A stretch of DNA of 64,000 nt from Sulfurovum sp. TSL6 (GCF_019972115.1 NZ_BPFJ01000003.1:62001-126000); one strand, 5' to 3'. Counted from the stretch's first letter, positions 1 to 8,210 are shown. Program-made: numbers and translations. The notes: a model not told the origin generated them from the sequence alone.

Positions 1-1
1 G

Positions 2-430
2 GTTGGATACAATTATCGTATGTCAAATATTTTAGCCGCCATTGGTGTGGCACAAATGGAAGTGTTAGATGAACGTGTGAATAGAAGACGAGAGATATTC
101 GACCTCTATCAAAAAGTACTTGGCACATATGAAGAGATACAATTTATGCCAGAGATTGAAGGCAGTAGAGGAAACCGCTGGTTAAGTACTTTGACATTAA
201 AAAAAACTGACCCTAAAAAGATCATCACTGTATTGGAAGAAGCCAATATAGAAAGTCGTCCACTTTGGAAACCGATGCACATGCAGCCACTGTTTTCTGA
301 TGCGATGGCCATAGAGGATGGGACATCACAAACATTTTTTGAACAAGGAATCTGTCTGCCAAGTGGGAGTAGCATGAGTGATGAAGATGTTATGAGGGTT
401 TGTGATGCAATTAAAAAGGCGATAAAATGA
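2..430 (+). CDS. pglE: DegT/DnrJ/EryC1-family sugar aminotransferase, PglE-like, C-terminal part only
   Basis: The reading frame is open to the window edge, so the gene begins outside. Codons from base 2 read VGYNYRMSNILAAIG, the conserved segment of PLP-dependent sugar aminotransferases, so the ATG at base 20 is internal and not a start. This family transfers an amino group to a keto sugar nucleotide. In the Campylobacter pgl pathway PglE aminates the 4-keto sugar made by PglF. The stop overlaps the start of the next gene, a PglF-like dehydratase, by 4 bases (ATGA), which supports consecutive steps and translational coupling. About 143 C-terminal residues are visible; the catalytic lysine region is not. 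Another sugar aminotransferase of the same fold cannot be excluded. Confidence 0.75.
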   Translation, partial: VGYNYRMSNILAAIGVAQMEVLDERVNRRREIFDLYQKVLGTYEEIQFMPEIEGSRGNRWLSTLTLKKTDPKKIITVLEEANIESRPLWKPMHMQPLFSDAMAIEDGTSQTFFEQGICLPSGSSMSDEDVMRVCDAIKKAIK

Positions 431-2208
431 AAGGCTTGTTTCGCCCAACATCATTAAAAAGAATGGTCTTTTTCCTTATTGCAGATCTCATTCTTTCAGG
501 GGTCACGCTTTATCTTGCATATTTATTGCGCTTCAATTTTCAGATACCAGAAGAATTTTTAGATTCTTTTTGGCTGACCTATGGTGTGATTACAGGGGCA
601 AAGGTCTTTTTTCTTTTTATGCTTAAAAACTATTTTATTATTTGGAGATTTTTTAGTTTTTATGATGCAAGAAATATATTTAAAGCACATATATTGGCGT
701 ATATGTTTTTTATCGTCATTTATTTGGTTTTTAAAGAATATTTTACTCCGTTCCCCCGTAGTGTTATTATAATAGATTTCTTTTTGTCTCTTATTTTTAT
801 AGGTGGGTTAAGGGGAGTGAAACGTTTCATTACTGAGGGACGTAGACAGTATTCGATGAAACCGACTCTTATTATTGGTGTAAACAGTAAGACAAATACG
901 ATTATTCAGAGTGCTTTAAAAGAAGAGATAGATTATTATCCCGCTGCTATTATTTCCACTGAAGAAGATGAAAAAATGGCAGATGGATATATCAATAATG
1001 TAAAAGTTTTTGATATGTCTGCACTGACAACAATCATAGAGAAAAAGAACATTTCAGCAGCGATCCTTACTGAGAAATTAGCACAAAATGAACTTAAACA
1101 CTTGGTTGACAGATTAAACAAGGCTGGAGTAACTGAGATCAAACAGGTTAAGATCTTAGGTTCAGAGCACGAAAAGCTTGAAAATCTTTCGATTGAAGAT
1201 CTATTAGCACGTCACCCCAAAGATCTTGATCTTGATACGATCTCCTCTTTTGTGAAAGATAAATCTATTCTTATCACAGGAGCCGGAGGGAGCATAGGCT
1301 CAGAGATAGCCAGACAGTGTCAGAAGTTTGAAGCTTCATCCCTCATTTTGGTAGACAACAGTGAATACAATCTCTATCAGATAGGGGAACAGATAGAAAA
1401 TGCCAAACTGAAACTGTTGAGTGTTACAGATAAAAAGAATTTAGAGGCTGTTTTTAAAGAAGCCAAACCACAGATAGTGATACATGCAGCAGCCTATAAG
1501 CATGTACCTATCTGTGAAGAGAACCAGGAGATGGCTGTCTTGAACAATGTGTTAGGTAGTAAAAATGTCATAGATCTAAGTATAGAAAATGGTGTAGAAA
1601 AGGTAGTGGTCATCTCCACCGATAAAGCGGTACGCCCAACCAATGTCATGGGCGCTACCAAGAGAGTGACAGAACTCTATGCCAATAATGTTGATGCAAA
1701 AGGAACCGAAATAGTAGCGGTGCGCTTTGGGAATGTATTGGGCTCAAGCGGCTCGGTCATTCCCAAGTTTAAACAGCAAATAGAAGCAGGTGGTCCTGTG
1801 ACAGTAACACATCCTGATATTACGCGTTATTTCATGCTGATATCTGAAGCATGCCAGTTGGTATTGCAAACGGCTGCGATAGCCAAAGGGGGTGAACTGT
1901 TTATATTGGATATGGGAGAAGCTGTCAAAATTGCAGAATTGGCACAGCAGATGATACGGCTTTATGGCAAAGAGGATGAAGTGGAAATTGCTTTTACAGG
2001 ATTGCGTCCTGGAGAGAAGCTTTATGAAGAGTTACTACTGGATGAAAGTGAACAAGAAACTCAATATAGTTCGATTTTTATTTCAAAACCTACGCAGTAT
2101 GAGATCTCAAAACTGACTCAGGATATTGAGGTATTACTGGAAGCAGAAGATAAGGTGAAGGCACTTCAAAAGATTGTCCCGGAGTATATCAGAAATATTC
2201 ATATATAA
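427..2208 (+). CDS. pglF: UDP-N-acetylglucosamine 4,6-dehydratase, PglF-like membrane protein (FlaA1/CapD family)
   Basis: The 593-residue protein has four or so hydrophobic segments in the first 130 residues, a linker domain, then a Rossmann dehydratase domain with GAGGSIGS near residue 285, the ISTDKAVRP block near 396 and a Met-Lys pair in VMGATKR near 411, where classic SDRs carry Tyr-Lys. This is the long, membrane-bound architecture of PglF/CapD/WbpM, which remove water from UDP-GlcNAc to give the 4-keto-6-deoxy sugar. Length matches Campylobacter PglF (about 590). It overlaps the upstream aminotransferase by ATGA. Together the pair would start UDP-bacillosamine-type synthesis for N-glycosylation. 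A role in other surface polysaccharide synthesis is possible, since the rest of the cluster lies outside the window. Confidence 0.82.
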   Translation: MKGLFRPTSLKRMVFFLIADLILSGVTLYLAYLLRFNFQIPEEFLDSFWLTYGVITGAKVFFLFMLKNYFIIWRFFSFYDARNIFKAHILAYMFFIVIYLVFKEYFTPFPRSVIIIDFFLSLIFIGGLRGVKRFITEGRRQYSMKPTLIIGVNSKTNTIIQSALKEEIDYYPAAIISTEEDEKMADGYINNVKVFDMSALTTIIEKKNISAAILTEKLAQNELKHLVDRLNKAGVTEIKQVKILGSEHEKLENLSIEDLLARHPKDLDLDTISSFVKDKSILITGAGGSIGSEIARQCQKFEASSLILVDNSEYNLYQIGEQIENAKLKLLSVTDKKNLEAVFKEAKPQIVIHAAAYKHVPICEENQEMAVLNNVLGSKNVIDLSIENGVEKVVVISTDKAVRPTNVMGATKRVTELYANNVDAKGTEIVAVRFGNVLGSSGSVIPKFKQQIEAGGPVTVTHPDITRYFMLISEACQLVLQTAAIAKGGELFILDMGEAVKIAELAQQMIRLYGKEDEVEIAFTGLRPGEKLYEELLLDESEQETQYSSIFISKPTQYEISKLTQDIEVLLEAEDKVKALQKIVPEYIRNIHI

Positions 2209-2261
2209 TATTTTTAGTTATAATTTAACATAACTAAAAATAAACTTATAAAAGGGACTAC

Positions 2262-2507
2262 ATGTATAAGAAAATAATAGCGGGATTTTTAATTTTTGCT
2301 ACATCGGCACTGTTTGGAATGAGTCTGAATCAGCTTAACAGCGCATCTAAAGAAGAGTTGATGGAAGTCAAAGGTATTGGTGCCGCTAAGGCAGCAGCAA
2401 TTATAGCAGAGAGGGAAAAGAGTGCATTTACCTCATTTGATGATTTTCAAAGAGTCAAAGGAATTGGAGCAAAGGCTGCGTTAAATGTGAAAGAGTATGT
2501 CAAGTAA
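2262..2507 (+). CDS. Small exported helix-hairpin-helix protein, ComEA-like
   Basis: This 81-residue protein has an N-terminal signal peptide (two lysines, then a hydrophobic stretch to about residue 18). A single ComEA-type domain follows, with two helix-hairpin-helix motifs visible as VKGIGAAKAAAII and VKGIGAKAALNVK. ComEA proteins bind incoming DNA in the periplasm during natural transformation, and very short one-domain versions are common in Campylobacterota. The domain is clear. A role in DNA uptake is inference, because no other competence gene is nearby. A ribosome-binding site (AAAGGGA) precedes the ATG. Confidence 0.75.
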   Translation: MYKKIIAGFLIFATSALFGMSLNQLNSASKEELMEVKGIGAAKAAAIIAEREKSAFTSFDDFQRVKGIGAKAALNVKEYVK

Positions 2508-2565
2508 GCCTCTGAGATAAAAGAAAAGATATTTCAAACATTGAGAAAATATAAATGATCAGGTA

Positions 2566-2583
2566 AAAGAGCTTCAGCTCTTT
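2566..2583 (+). terminator. Hairpin between comEA-like gene and gltX
   Basis: AAAGAGC-TTCA-GCTCTTT forms a perfect 7-bp stem with a 4-base loop, 59 bases after the ComEA-like stop. No strong U-tract follows, so it is a possible terminator or processing site only. Confidence 0.35.
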
Positions 2584-2630
2584 GGCTTGTCCCTATTTAA
2601 CACTATAATCCGCTTTAACCACATTTTCGC

Positions 2631-2636
2631 TACAAT
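2631..2636 (+). promoter_or_regulatory. Likely -10 element for gltX
   Basis: TACAAT in the context CGCTACAATTCAC lies 38 bases before the gltX start. Similar GCTATAATT sequences precede other genes in this window. A second match, TATAAT, lies at 2604-2609. Confidence 0.4.
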
Positions 2637-2674
2637 TCACTAATTTATTTTTAGACTTTATTTAAGGCATTATC

Positions 2675-4063
2675 ATGACAGTTACACGTTTTGCACCTTC
2701 TCCTACAGGTTATCTTCACATCGGTGGGCTTAGAACAGCACTCTTTTCCTGGCTTACAGCACAGCATAACAGAGGTCAGTTTTTACTTCGTATAGAAGAT
2801 ACCGATATGGCACGTAATTCCGAAGAAGCGACAGAAGCGATACTCAAAGCATTTGAATGGGTAGGGATGAGTCATGATGGTGATGTGGTGTATCAGTCCA
2901 AAAGATTTGATCTTTATAAAAAATACATTGATCAGCTCCTTGAAGAGGGCAAGGCCTATAAGTGCTATATGAGTAAAGAGGAGCTTGATGCATTACGTGA
3001 AGAGCAGATGGCAAAAAAAGAGCGAACACGTTATGATGGACGCTATCGTGACTTTACCGGTACGCCACCAGAAGGTGTTGAACCGGTTATCCGCATCAAA
3101 GCACCTCAAGAAGGGACGATCTCTTTTGTGGATGGAGTGAAAGGTGAGATGAACATAGCCGCATCTGAAGTAGATGACTTTGTGATTGCTAGAGCAGATG
3201 GCGCACCCACATATAATTTTGTCGTTGCCATAGATGATGCATTGATGGGCTTGACAGATGTGATCCGTGGGGATGACCACCTCTACAATACTCCGAAGCA
3301 GATCGTTGTTTATAATGCACTTGGATTTCCAATTCCTAGATTTAATCATGTTGCGATGATCAACAATGAACAGGGCAAAAAACTCTCTAAAAGAGATGGG
3401 GCTACGGATGTCATGGAATATAAAGCAATGGGGTATCTTCCTGAAGCACTTTTGAACTTTTTGGTACGCCTTGGCTGGAGTCACGGAGACCAGGAGATCT
3501 TCAGCCTGGAGGAAATGATAGCGTTGTTTGATCCTAAAAATATTAACAAGAGTTCATCCAACTATAATCTGGATAAACTGCTTTGGTTGAATGCGCACTA
3601 TATTAAAAATACGCCAAATGATGAGCTTGCAGTGCTGCTTAAAGATTTTGGTGTGGATATCCATGGCCACGATAAGTTGGAATTGCTCCTTGATGCAACA
3701 AAAGAAAGAGGGAAAACACTGGTAGATCTTGCAGAGCAGATCAATCTTATACTTACGACACCTGCTCAGTATGATGAAAAGGCTTCCAAAAAAGCGTTTA
3801 AAGGTGAAGCCAAAGAGATCTTGAATGATTTTGCTTCAATGTTAAAAAACTGGGATAAAACATTGCACCTTCCTTGTGATTACCATGAAGTGATGGAAAA
3901 ACTTGTTGAGACAAAAGAGATAGGTTTTGGGAAGATTGGTATGCCACTTCGTGTGAGTCTACTTGGTTCCATGACAGGGTCCGGGCTTGATGAGATCATG
4001 GCTATTTTAGGTGTGGACGAAACGGTAGCGCGCATCGAAAAAGCGATTGCAACGATAGAGTAA
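2675..4063 (+). CDS. gltX: Glutamyl-tRNA synthetase, GltX1-like
   Basis: This 462-residue class I synthetase has the HIGH signature as HIGG near residue 15 and the KMSKS loop as KLSKR near residue 237. It attaches glutamate to tRNA in the cytoplasm. The central sequence (CYMSKEELDALREEQ, YRDFTGTPPEG, TRGDD-type segments) closely recalls Helicobacter GltX1 and not its GltX2 paralogue. That comparison is from memory, and many epsilonproteobacteria carry two gltX genes. No partner gene is adjacent. It is followed by a strong terminator that extends into the convergent mqnA. Start at ATG 2675 gives the canonical MTVTRFAPSPTG N-terminus. Confidence 0.93.
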   Translation: MTVTRFAPSPTGYLHIGGLRTALFSWLTAQHNRGQFLLRIEDTDMARNSEEATEAILKAFEWVGMSHDGDVVYQSKRFDLYKKYIDQLLEEGKAYKCYMSKEELDALREEQMAKKERTRYDGRYRDFTGTPPEGVEPVIRIKAPQEGTISFVDGVKGEMNIAASEVDDFVIARADGAPTYNFVVAIDDALMGLTDVIRGDDHLYNTPKQIVVYNALGFPIPRFNHVAMINNEQGKKLSKRDGATDVMEYKAMGYLPEALLNFLVRLGWSHGDQEIFSLEEMIALFDPKNINKSSSNYNLDKLLWLNAHYIKNTPNDELAVLLKDFGVDIHGHDKLELLLDATKERGKTLVDLAEQINLILTTPAQYDEKASKKAFKGEAKEILNDFASMLKNWDKTLHLPCDYHEVMEKLVETKEIGFGKIGMPLRVSLLGSMTGSGLDEIMAILGVDETVARIEKAIATIE

Positions 4064-4072
4064 CGCTTATTT

Positions 4073-4111
4073 GTCACCTCCGTATCAAGTACGAGGATGA
4101 CGGACTTTTTT
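4073..4111 (+). terminator. Terminator of gltX, overlapping the 3' end of mqnA
   Basis: GTCACCTCCGT and ACGAGGATGAC form an imperfect stem with a short loop, followed by CGGACTTTTTT. The U-tract is on the plus strand, so it serves gltX. The structure runs into the last codons of the convergent mqnA. Confidence 0.6.
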
Positions 4112-4747
4112 GCTTTTCTTTAAAAACAACTTCAAAGATTTCTTCGCTTTATCATCCATCTTATAGTGGATATGACTCAAATACCACGTAAGTTGCTTAG
4201 GGGTAATATCTCTTTTTTTTGCTTCTTTTTTGAGGATGTATTGTGGGATCTTTACTTTGGTTTGTGCAAATGTACGGGCCAGTTTTTGTATAGCTTCGTC
4301 ATGTTTATTATAACAGAGTCTGGCAAACACAAAAGGAAGACCTGTCTCTTTGTACCAAGCTTCAGCCAAGTCAATACCTTCTCCCTCATGGAGATAATGT
4401 TTGAGTGCAGCATCTCCTATAAGTACTTTTCCTTTAAGTCCTAACACACGTGCAAGTTGATTGGAAGTGGCTGATGCCGGATCCATTTCATTTTCTCCTT
4501 CTAAAAGTAAAACACTATAGACTTTTTGATCTGCGATGATACCTAAATCCGTACATTTACAGTTCACTGAGGCGACAGAAGAGATAAATGCGGCATTGAC
4601 TTCTCTTCTTTGTAGTGCTTTATTGATCTGTGAAGGTACAGCACGTTTGTAGCGAAAGGTCATTTTAGAGGCATTGTTAGAGATATAGCGTTTTAAGAAC
4701 ACTTGAAAAGGTAGAAGATTAAGATAGCTGATAGACCCAAATAACAC
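4085..4747 (-). CDS. mqnA: Menaquinone biosynthesis protein MqnA (chorismate dehydratase family)
   Basis: This 220-residue protein starts with the family signature ISYLNLLPF and contains AFISSVASV. Both are typical of MqnA/MqnD-type periplasmic-binding-protein folds. MqnA dehydrates chorismate to 3-enolpyruvylbenzoate, the entry step of the futalosine menaquinone pathway used by epsilonproteobacteria. The start is GTG at 4747, preceded at suitable distance by GGAG. It is somewhat shorter than many MqnA proteins. Assignment to MqnA rather than MqnD rests on the N-terminal pattern. No other mqn gene is in the window. It is convergent with gltX, which ends 21 bases away. Confidence 0.75.
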   Translation of the reverse strand: MLFGSISYLNLLPFQVFLKRYISNNASKMTFRYKRAVPSQINKALQRREVNAAFISSVASVNCKCTDLGIIADQKVYSVLLLEGENEMDPASATSNQLARVLGLKGKVLIGDAALKHYLHEGEGIDLAEAWYKETGLPFVFARLCYNKHDEAIQKLARTFAQTKVKIPQYILKKEAKKRDITPKQLTWYLSHIHYKMDDKAKKSLKLFLKKSKKVRHPRT

Positions 4748-4855
4748 AGTGCAAAGCTCCTCTCAAAATCCTGTTTAAGCGTAATTATAGCAAACAACTT
4801 TTATAATCGCGTCATTATTGGGGATGAAATAACCCTTATTTTGAAAGAGTAATTT

Positions 4856-5077
4856 ATGGTAAAAGTAGAATTTTTAGGTCCCATCGGTAAAGCACCGATG
4901 GAGATGGAAGCTTCGACATTGGCAGATGTCTCCGCGCAACTCAAAGAAGATGATAGTTTGATCAAATGGCTAGATAAATGTGCAGTAGCACTCAATGATA
5001 CGATGGTGAACGATCTAGCAACTGAACTTAAAGATGGTGACAGGATATCTATCTTGCCTCCTGTGTGTGGTGGATAA
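4856..5077 (+). CDS. moaD: Molybdopterin synthase small subunit MoaD
   Basis: A 73-residue ubiquitin-like protein ending in the diagnostic Gly-Gly (LPPVCGG). The C-terminal glycine is converted to a thiocarboxylate that donates sulfur to precursor Z (cPMP). The next gene is moaE, 3 bases after the stop, so the two subunits of the synthase are made together. Size and C-terminus are as expected for the family. Confidence 0.92.
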   Translation: MVKVEFLGPIGKAPMEMEASTLADVSAQLKEDDSLIKWLDKCAVALNDTMVNDLATELKDGDRISILPPVCGG

Positions 5078-5080
5078 GTC

Positions 5081-5515
5081 GTGGAACTCTACCATGGACC
5101 GTTAGATACCAAAGAGATCTTTGGTCGTTGGCTTGATGAGCAGGCAGAGTCAAATTATGGTGCCTATATCCCTTTTGTGGGAACGATACGTGCTGAAGAC
5201 GATATAGAAGCACTGAGTTTTGATATCTATGAACCGATACTGCAAAAATGGTTTGATGCGTGGCAGGAGAAAGCTGCTGCTCTAGGGGCAGTGGTAAAAA
5301 TGGCACACTCCATTGGAGATGTTCCCGTACATACTTCTTCTTATATCTCTGCTGTATTTTCTCCTAAACGTAGAGTGGCATTGGAGCTTATTGATGAATT
5401 TGTGGAAGATTTTAAAGCCAATGCCCCTATATGGAAGTATGATGTGAAAAAAGGTGAACGCATTTACGCAGCAGACAGAAGTACTCCGATGAACGGCTCA
5501 GGTTTATTAAGTTAA
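5081..5515 (+). CDS. moaE: Molybdopterin synthase catalytic subunit MoaE
   Basis: This 144-residue MoaE family protein contains the FVGTIR segment and the SxxRRxALE-type and IWKYDVKKGERIY region, which hold the conserved lysines of the active site. It converts cPMP to molybdopterin using sulfur carried by MoaD. The start chosen is GTG at 5081, directly after the moaD stop in the same frame. No separate ribosome-binding site is needed if translation is coupled. moeA follows 67 bases later. Confidence 0.9.
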   Translation: MELYHGPLDTKEIFGRWLDEQAESNYGAYIPFVGTIRAEDDIEALSFDIYEPILQKWFDAWQEKAAALGAVVKMAHSIGDVPVHTSSYISAVFSPKRRVALELIDEFVEDFKANAPIWKYDVKKGERIYAADRSTPMNGSGLLS

Positions 5516-5531
5516 AGGAACCCAGCTTTTT

Positions 5532-5560
5532 GACAATAATTGTCTCACGCGACTTGTCGC
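5532..5560. repeat. Two adjacent short palindromes between moaE and moeA
   Basis: GACAAT-A-ATTGTC (5532-5544) is followed after four bases by GCGAC-TT-GTCGC (5549-5560). Neither has a U-tract. They may be an operator, an RNA stem near the moeA start, or chance. Confidence 0.35.
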
Positions 5561-5582
5561 ATAATGAATAAGGAAAACAACA

Positions 5583-6788
5583 ATGGCATTTATGCATTTT
5601 GATGAATCACTCCAGATGATACAAGATCTTAGGATAAAGAATTATAAAACAAAAAAACTTTATTTGGTAGATGCACGGGGGTATGTACTGGCTGAAGATA
5701 TTGTGGCAGACCATAACTCTCCGGAGTTCCCTACCTCTGCGATGGATGGCTATGCTATTATTCATGAAGATATGACACTGGGAACGCTCAAAGTGGGAAG
5801 TATCAATCCTGCAGGTTCTGCACTCAAAGAAGAAGTGATAGGCGGTACATGCATCAAGACTTTTACAGGTTCACTGATGCCACATGGTGCTGATACACTT
5901 ATTCCTATAGAAAATGTAGAAGTGGATGGTGATGAGATCATCATTAAAGAAGAGGTACCCCAAGGGTTTGCTGTACGTGAAGTAGGGGAGAACTATGAAA
6001 AAGGGCAAATGCTTATTCCTAAAGGAACTAAAATAGACTTCCCTCAAATAGGTGTCATGGCCAGTTTAAACATCGAAAATGTGCTTGTCTATGAGAAGCC
6101 AACCGTAGCTATTCTATCGACAGGTTCAGAATTACTGGAATTAGGGGAAGAACAAACCAACGATTCTCAGATAAGAAGTTCCAATAATTATATCCTTGAA
6201 GCAATAGTCAATAAGTATGATGGTGTACCTATGCAACTGGGATGCATCAAAGATGATAAAGAAACCATCACTAAAGAAATTTCTGCTGCCTTAGAAAAAT
6301 CTGATATTGTTGTGACGACAGGCGGAGTGAGTGTCGGCGACTTTGACTTTGTGAAAGATGTTATTTATGAAATTGGTTGTGATGTAGTGTTTAAGGGTGT
6401 ACGTGTAAAACCTGGACAGCATATCATGGTAGCACGCAAGGATGATAAGTTTATTATCGGGCTTCCGGGATTTGCTTATTCTTCTACTGTGACGGCATTA
6501 CTTTACTTGGTCCCACTGATAGAAAAACTGCAACAGGGAAAATCTTCTCTGAGAAAAGTAAAAGCCAAGCTTAAAGAGCCATTTCTAAAACGTGCCAAAA
6601 AAGCAGAGTTTACAGCTTGTAATGTAAATCTTATGCAAGGGGAGTACTATGTTGACTTTAAAGACAAAAAAGTAGGTTCCTCGGCTATCCTTACGAATAT
6701 GCTTGGGGATGTAGCCCTTCTAGTTACTTCAGAAGATGATACTTCCAAAGCCGTTGGAGATGAAGTCACTGTTTTGCTTCTTGGTTAA
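5583..6788 (+). CDS. moeA: Molybdopterin molybdenumtransferase MoeA
   Basis: This 401-residue MoeA inserts molybdenum into adenylylated molybdopterin. Visible markers are the N-terminal AMDGYAI segment (near residue 53), the FTGSLMPHGADTLIPIENV region, STGSELLELG, VVTTGGVSVGDFDFVKD and the KPGQH..GLPG block near the end of the catalytic domain. It has full family length, with the C-terminal beta-barrel domain. It forms a cofactor operon with moaD and moaE. Start at ATG 5583 follows AAGGAAAACAAC. Confidence 0.93.
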   Translation: MAFMHFDESLQMIQDLRIKNYKTKKLYLVDARGYVLAEDIVADHNSPEFPTSAMDGYAIIHEDMTLGTLKVGSINPAGSALKEEVIGGTCIKTFTGSLMPHGADTLIPIENVEVDGDEIIIKEEVPQGFAVREVGENYEKGQMLIPKGTKIDFPQIGVMASLNIENVLVYEKPTVAILSTGSELLELGEEQTNDSQIRSSNNYILEAIVNKYDGVPMQLGCIKDDKETITKEISAALEKSDIVVTTGGVSVGDFDFVKDVIYEIGCDVVFKGVRVKPGQHIMVARKDDKFIIGLPGFAYSSTVTALLYLVPLIEKLQQGKSSLRKVKAKLKEPFLKRAKKAEFTACNVNLMQGEYYVDFKDKKVGSSAILTNMLGDVALLVTSEDDTSKAVGDEVTVLLLG

Positions 6789-6803
6789 AGCGTCTTCCCT
6801 TGA

Positions 6804-6917
6804 CTAAAGTGAGAGAATAGATTCTCTTGCTTTTAAAAACATAGCAAATTCGGCTGCTGTGGTACATCCCATTTTGATCGCATAACTTAACAATTCTTTA
6901 TTTTTTGAGTAGATCAT
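6804..6917 (-). CDS. Possible 37-residue small protein, divergent from the S24 repressor
   Basis: An open frame of 37 codons runs leftward from ATG 6917 to TAG 6804. AAAGGAT sits about 7 bases before the ATG, and one copy of the repressor's operator motif (6940-6951) lies just upstream. The peptide, beginning MIYSKNKELL and ending ESILSL, has no motif I recognise and is predicted mostly helical. Position, ribosome-binding site and shared regulatory region suggest it is real and may be controlled by the neighbouring repressor. It is short enough to be chance. Confidence 0.45.
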   Translation of the reverse strand: MIYSKNKELLSYAIKMGCTTAAEFAMFLKARESILSL

Positions 6918-6939
6918 TTTCAATCCTTTGTTTTTAAAT

Positions 6940-6995
6940 ATGTCAAATTGTATAAATAAATAGTAAAATAATTAAAAAATATGTCAAATTGTCAT
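6940..6995. promoter_or_regulatory. Paired operator motifs in the repressor/small-ORF divergent region
   Basis: ATGTCAAATTGT occurs at 6940-6951 and again at 6981-6992. The second copy extends to ATGTCAAATTGTCAT, an imperfect palindrome of form ATGnCAAnTTGnCAT. A half-like TTGTCAT lies at 7021-7027, beside a TATAAT at 7015-7020. The placement between a possible leftward gene and a self-cleaving repressor gene suggests autoregulation. The same motif recurs at 31615, upstream of a paralogue. Confidence 0.65.
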
Positions 6996-7014
6996 ACTTT
7001 TAAGAAAAATACCC

Positions 7015-7020
7015 TATAAT
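7015..7020 (+). promoter_or_regulatory. -10 element of the S24 repressor gene
   Basis: A consensus TATAAT lies 31 bases upstream of the repressor start. The operator at 6981-6995 ends 19 bases before it, where a bound repressor would cover the -35 region. Confidence 0.6.
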
Positions 7021-7051
7021 TTGTCATATATATAATAAAAAAGGAGTTAAA

Positions 7052-7705
7052 ATGTTAGTACTTAGTGAAATTATCGAGAAGTTAAAAGATGTACTCTCAG
7101 AGAGTACCATAGGGAAAAAAGTGTTTGACAAAGATGTGGCTACTGCACTGAATATTCCCCAGGCAACGTTTGCAACGATGAAAAAAAGAAACTCCATTCC
7201 TTATGAAGAGATACTGGAGTTTTGTGCGCTTAAGAAGATCTCTGTGAACTGGCTCTTTTTTGACCAAGCCGTTGATATGCTCAAAGAGGAGACAGAGAAG
7301 TTTTTTCAGGTACGGTATTTTTCTGATATCCGAGCAAGTGCAGGTGGGGGTGCTTATGGATTTGATGAAGATTTTGAGACGATATCCATAGATGAAAAAA
7401 TTATGCACAATATGGTTGGACTAGGGAACACAGAACTGGAAGCTATTCATGTCGATGGTGAATCTATGGAGCCAACTTTACAGGATGGCAGCATTGTTTT
7501 CATCGATAGAACAGAAACCAATATCAATAAAAATGGCATATTCATTGCATCAACTACGGGAGGATTGTTCATCAAACGTATCCAGCAGCGTGCAGATGGT
7601 ATGATAGAGCTTATTTCTGATAACAGTATGTACCCACCACAAGCGGTTGCTTCTGATGAAGTAACGATTGTAGGTAAGGTTGTTGGTAATATCGAAAGTT
7701 TATAG
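7052..7705 (+). CDS. LexA/CI-like self-cleaving transcriptional repressor (HTH plus S24 peptidase)
   Basis: This 217-residue protein has an N-terminal helix-turn-helix domain (about residues 5-72) and a C-terminal S24 peptidase domain. The catalytic Ser is Ser138 in GESMEPTL and the Lys is Lys175 in GLFIKRIQ. A likely cleavage site is Ala97-Gly98 in RASAGGG. This is the design of LexA and phage CI repressors, which cut themselves when bound to RecA filaments. The N-terminus is not the winged helix of true LexA, so I leave the symbol blank. Operators and a TATAAT lie directly upstream, and AAGGAG precedes the ATG. A truncated paralogue lacking the peptidase is encoded at 31296-31553. The signal it responds to is unknown. 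Confidence 0.85.
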   Translation: MLVLSEIIEKLKDVLSESTIGKKVFDKDVATALNIPQATFATMKKRNSIPYEEILEFCALKKISVNWLFFDQAVDMLKEETEKFFQVRYFSDIRASAGGGAYGFDEDFETISIDEKIMHNMVGLGNTELEAIHVDGESMEPTLQDGSIVFIDRTETNINKNGIFIASTTGGLFIKRIQQRADGMIELISDNSMYPPQAVASDEVTIVGKVVGNIESL

Positions 7706-7716
7706 TTTTCGATATT
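7688..7716 (+). terminator. Hairpin across the repressor stop codon
   Basis: AATATCGAAA and TTTCGATATT form a perfect 10-bp stem with a 9-base loop containing the TAG stop. No long U-tract follows. It may terminate transcription or stabilise the 3' end. Confidence 0.45.
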
Positions 7717-7835
7717 GCAAAGCAATAAAGAGCAGCCTGTTGCAAGAGCCTACTGCTAACTATCAACTAAATTGCAGTGCAAGTGAGGCACTAAATGCCG
7801 AGTTGTAAGTAGTCTCAGCGATAAGCGTAACTTTT

Positions 7836-7859
7836 AGGACTTTGTTCAAAAAGTGTCCT
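7836..7859. terminator. Weak hairpin between repressor and DksA-like gene
   Basis: AGGAC and GTCCT, with inner TTT/AAA pairing, form a small stem in the 166-base convergent gap. This gap otherwise holds nothing recognisable. Confidence 0.25.
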
Positions 7860-7871
7860 TTATGATGAAGT

Positions 7872-8210
7872 CTATAGGCTATTCGCACACTCCACACATC
7901 GTACACTCTCAGGACGTATGCGCATGCGCCCTATACCTATGGGTTCTTCACACTCGATACAGATACCAAACATAGGTTTGTCTATGCGTGATAGGGCATT
8001 GGTAAGTCTTGTTAAGCGCAATTTTGATTCATCCAATATTTTGTTATTGACATGCTGTTCTCCCATAGCCTCTAGACGGGTCAGTCTCCCTAGTGAACAG
8101 TCAGGAGAGATGGGTTGTACTTTTTCTTGAAGCATCTTTATCTGCTCTTTAAGGATTTTGATATGGGTCTCTATCGTTTCTTGTAGGTCACTTTTCTCTT
8201 CTTTTGTCAT
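7872..8210 (-). CDS. TraR/DksA-type zinc-finger protein
   Basis: A 112-residue protein with a helical, coiled-coil-like N-terminal half (EQIKMLQEKV and similar). It ends in a C4 zinc finger, CIEC followed after 17 residues by CVEC, the pattern of DksA/TraR. DksA-family proteins insert a coiled coil into the RNA polymerase secondary channel and adjust transcription with ppGpp. This one is shorter than E. coli DksA (151 residues), so it could be a true DksA equivalent or a smaller paralogue. Its promoter must lie in the 88 bases shared with the divergent DUF255 gene. Confidence 0.75.
   Translation of the reverse strand: MTKEEKSDLQETIETHIKILKEQIKMLQEKVQPISPDCSLGRLTRLEAMGEQHVNNKILDESKLRLTRLTNALSRIDKPMFGICIECEEPIGIGRMRIRPESVRCVECANSL

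Noticed and set aside
7052-7705. Calling the S24 repressor LexA
   Set aside because: The peptidase domain fits, but the N-terminal domain is not the LexA winged helix and the operator is unlike known LexA boxes.
7706-7871. A small RNA or gene in the gap after the repressor
   Set aside because: I found only a weak hairpin and no frame with a ribosome-binding site.
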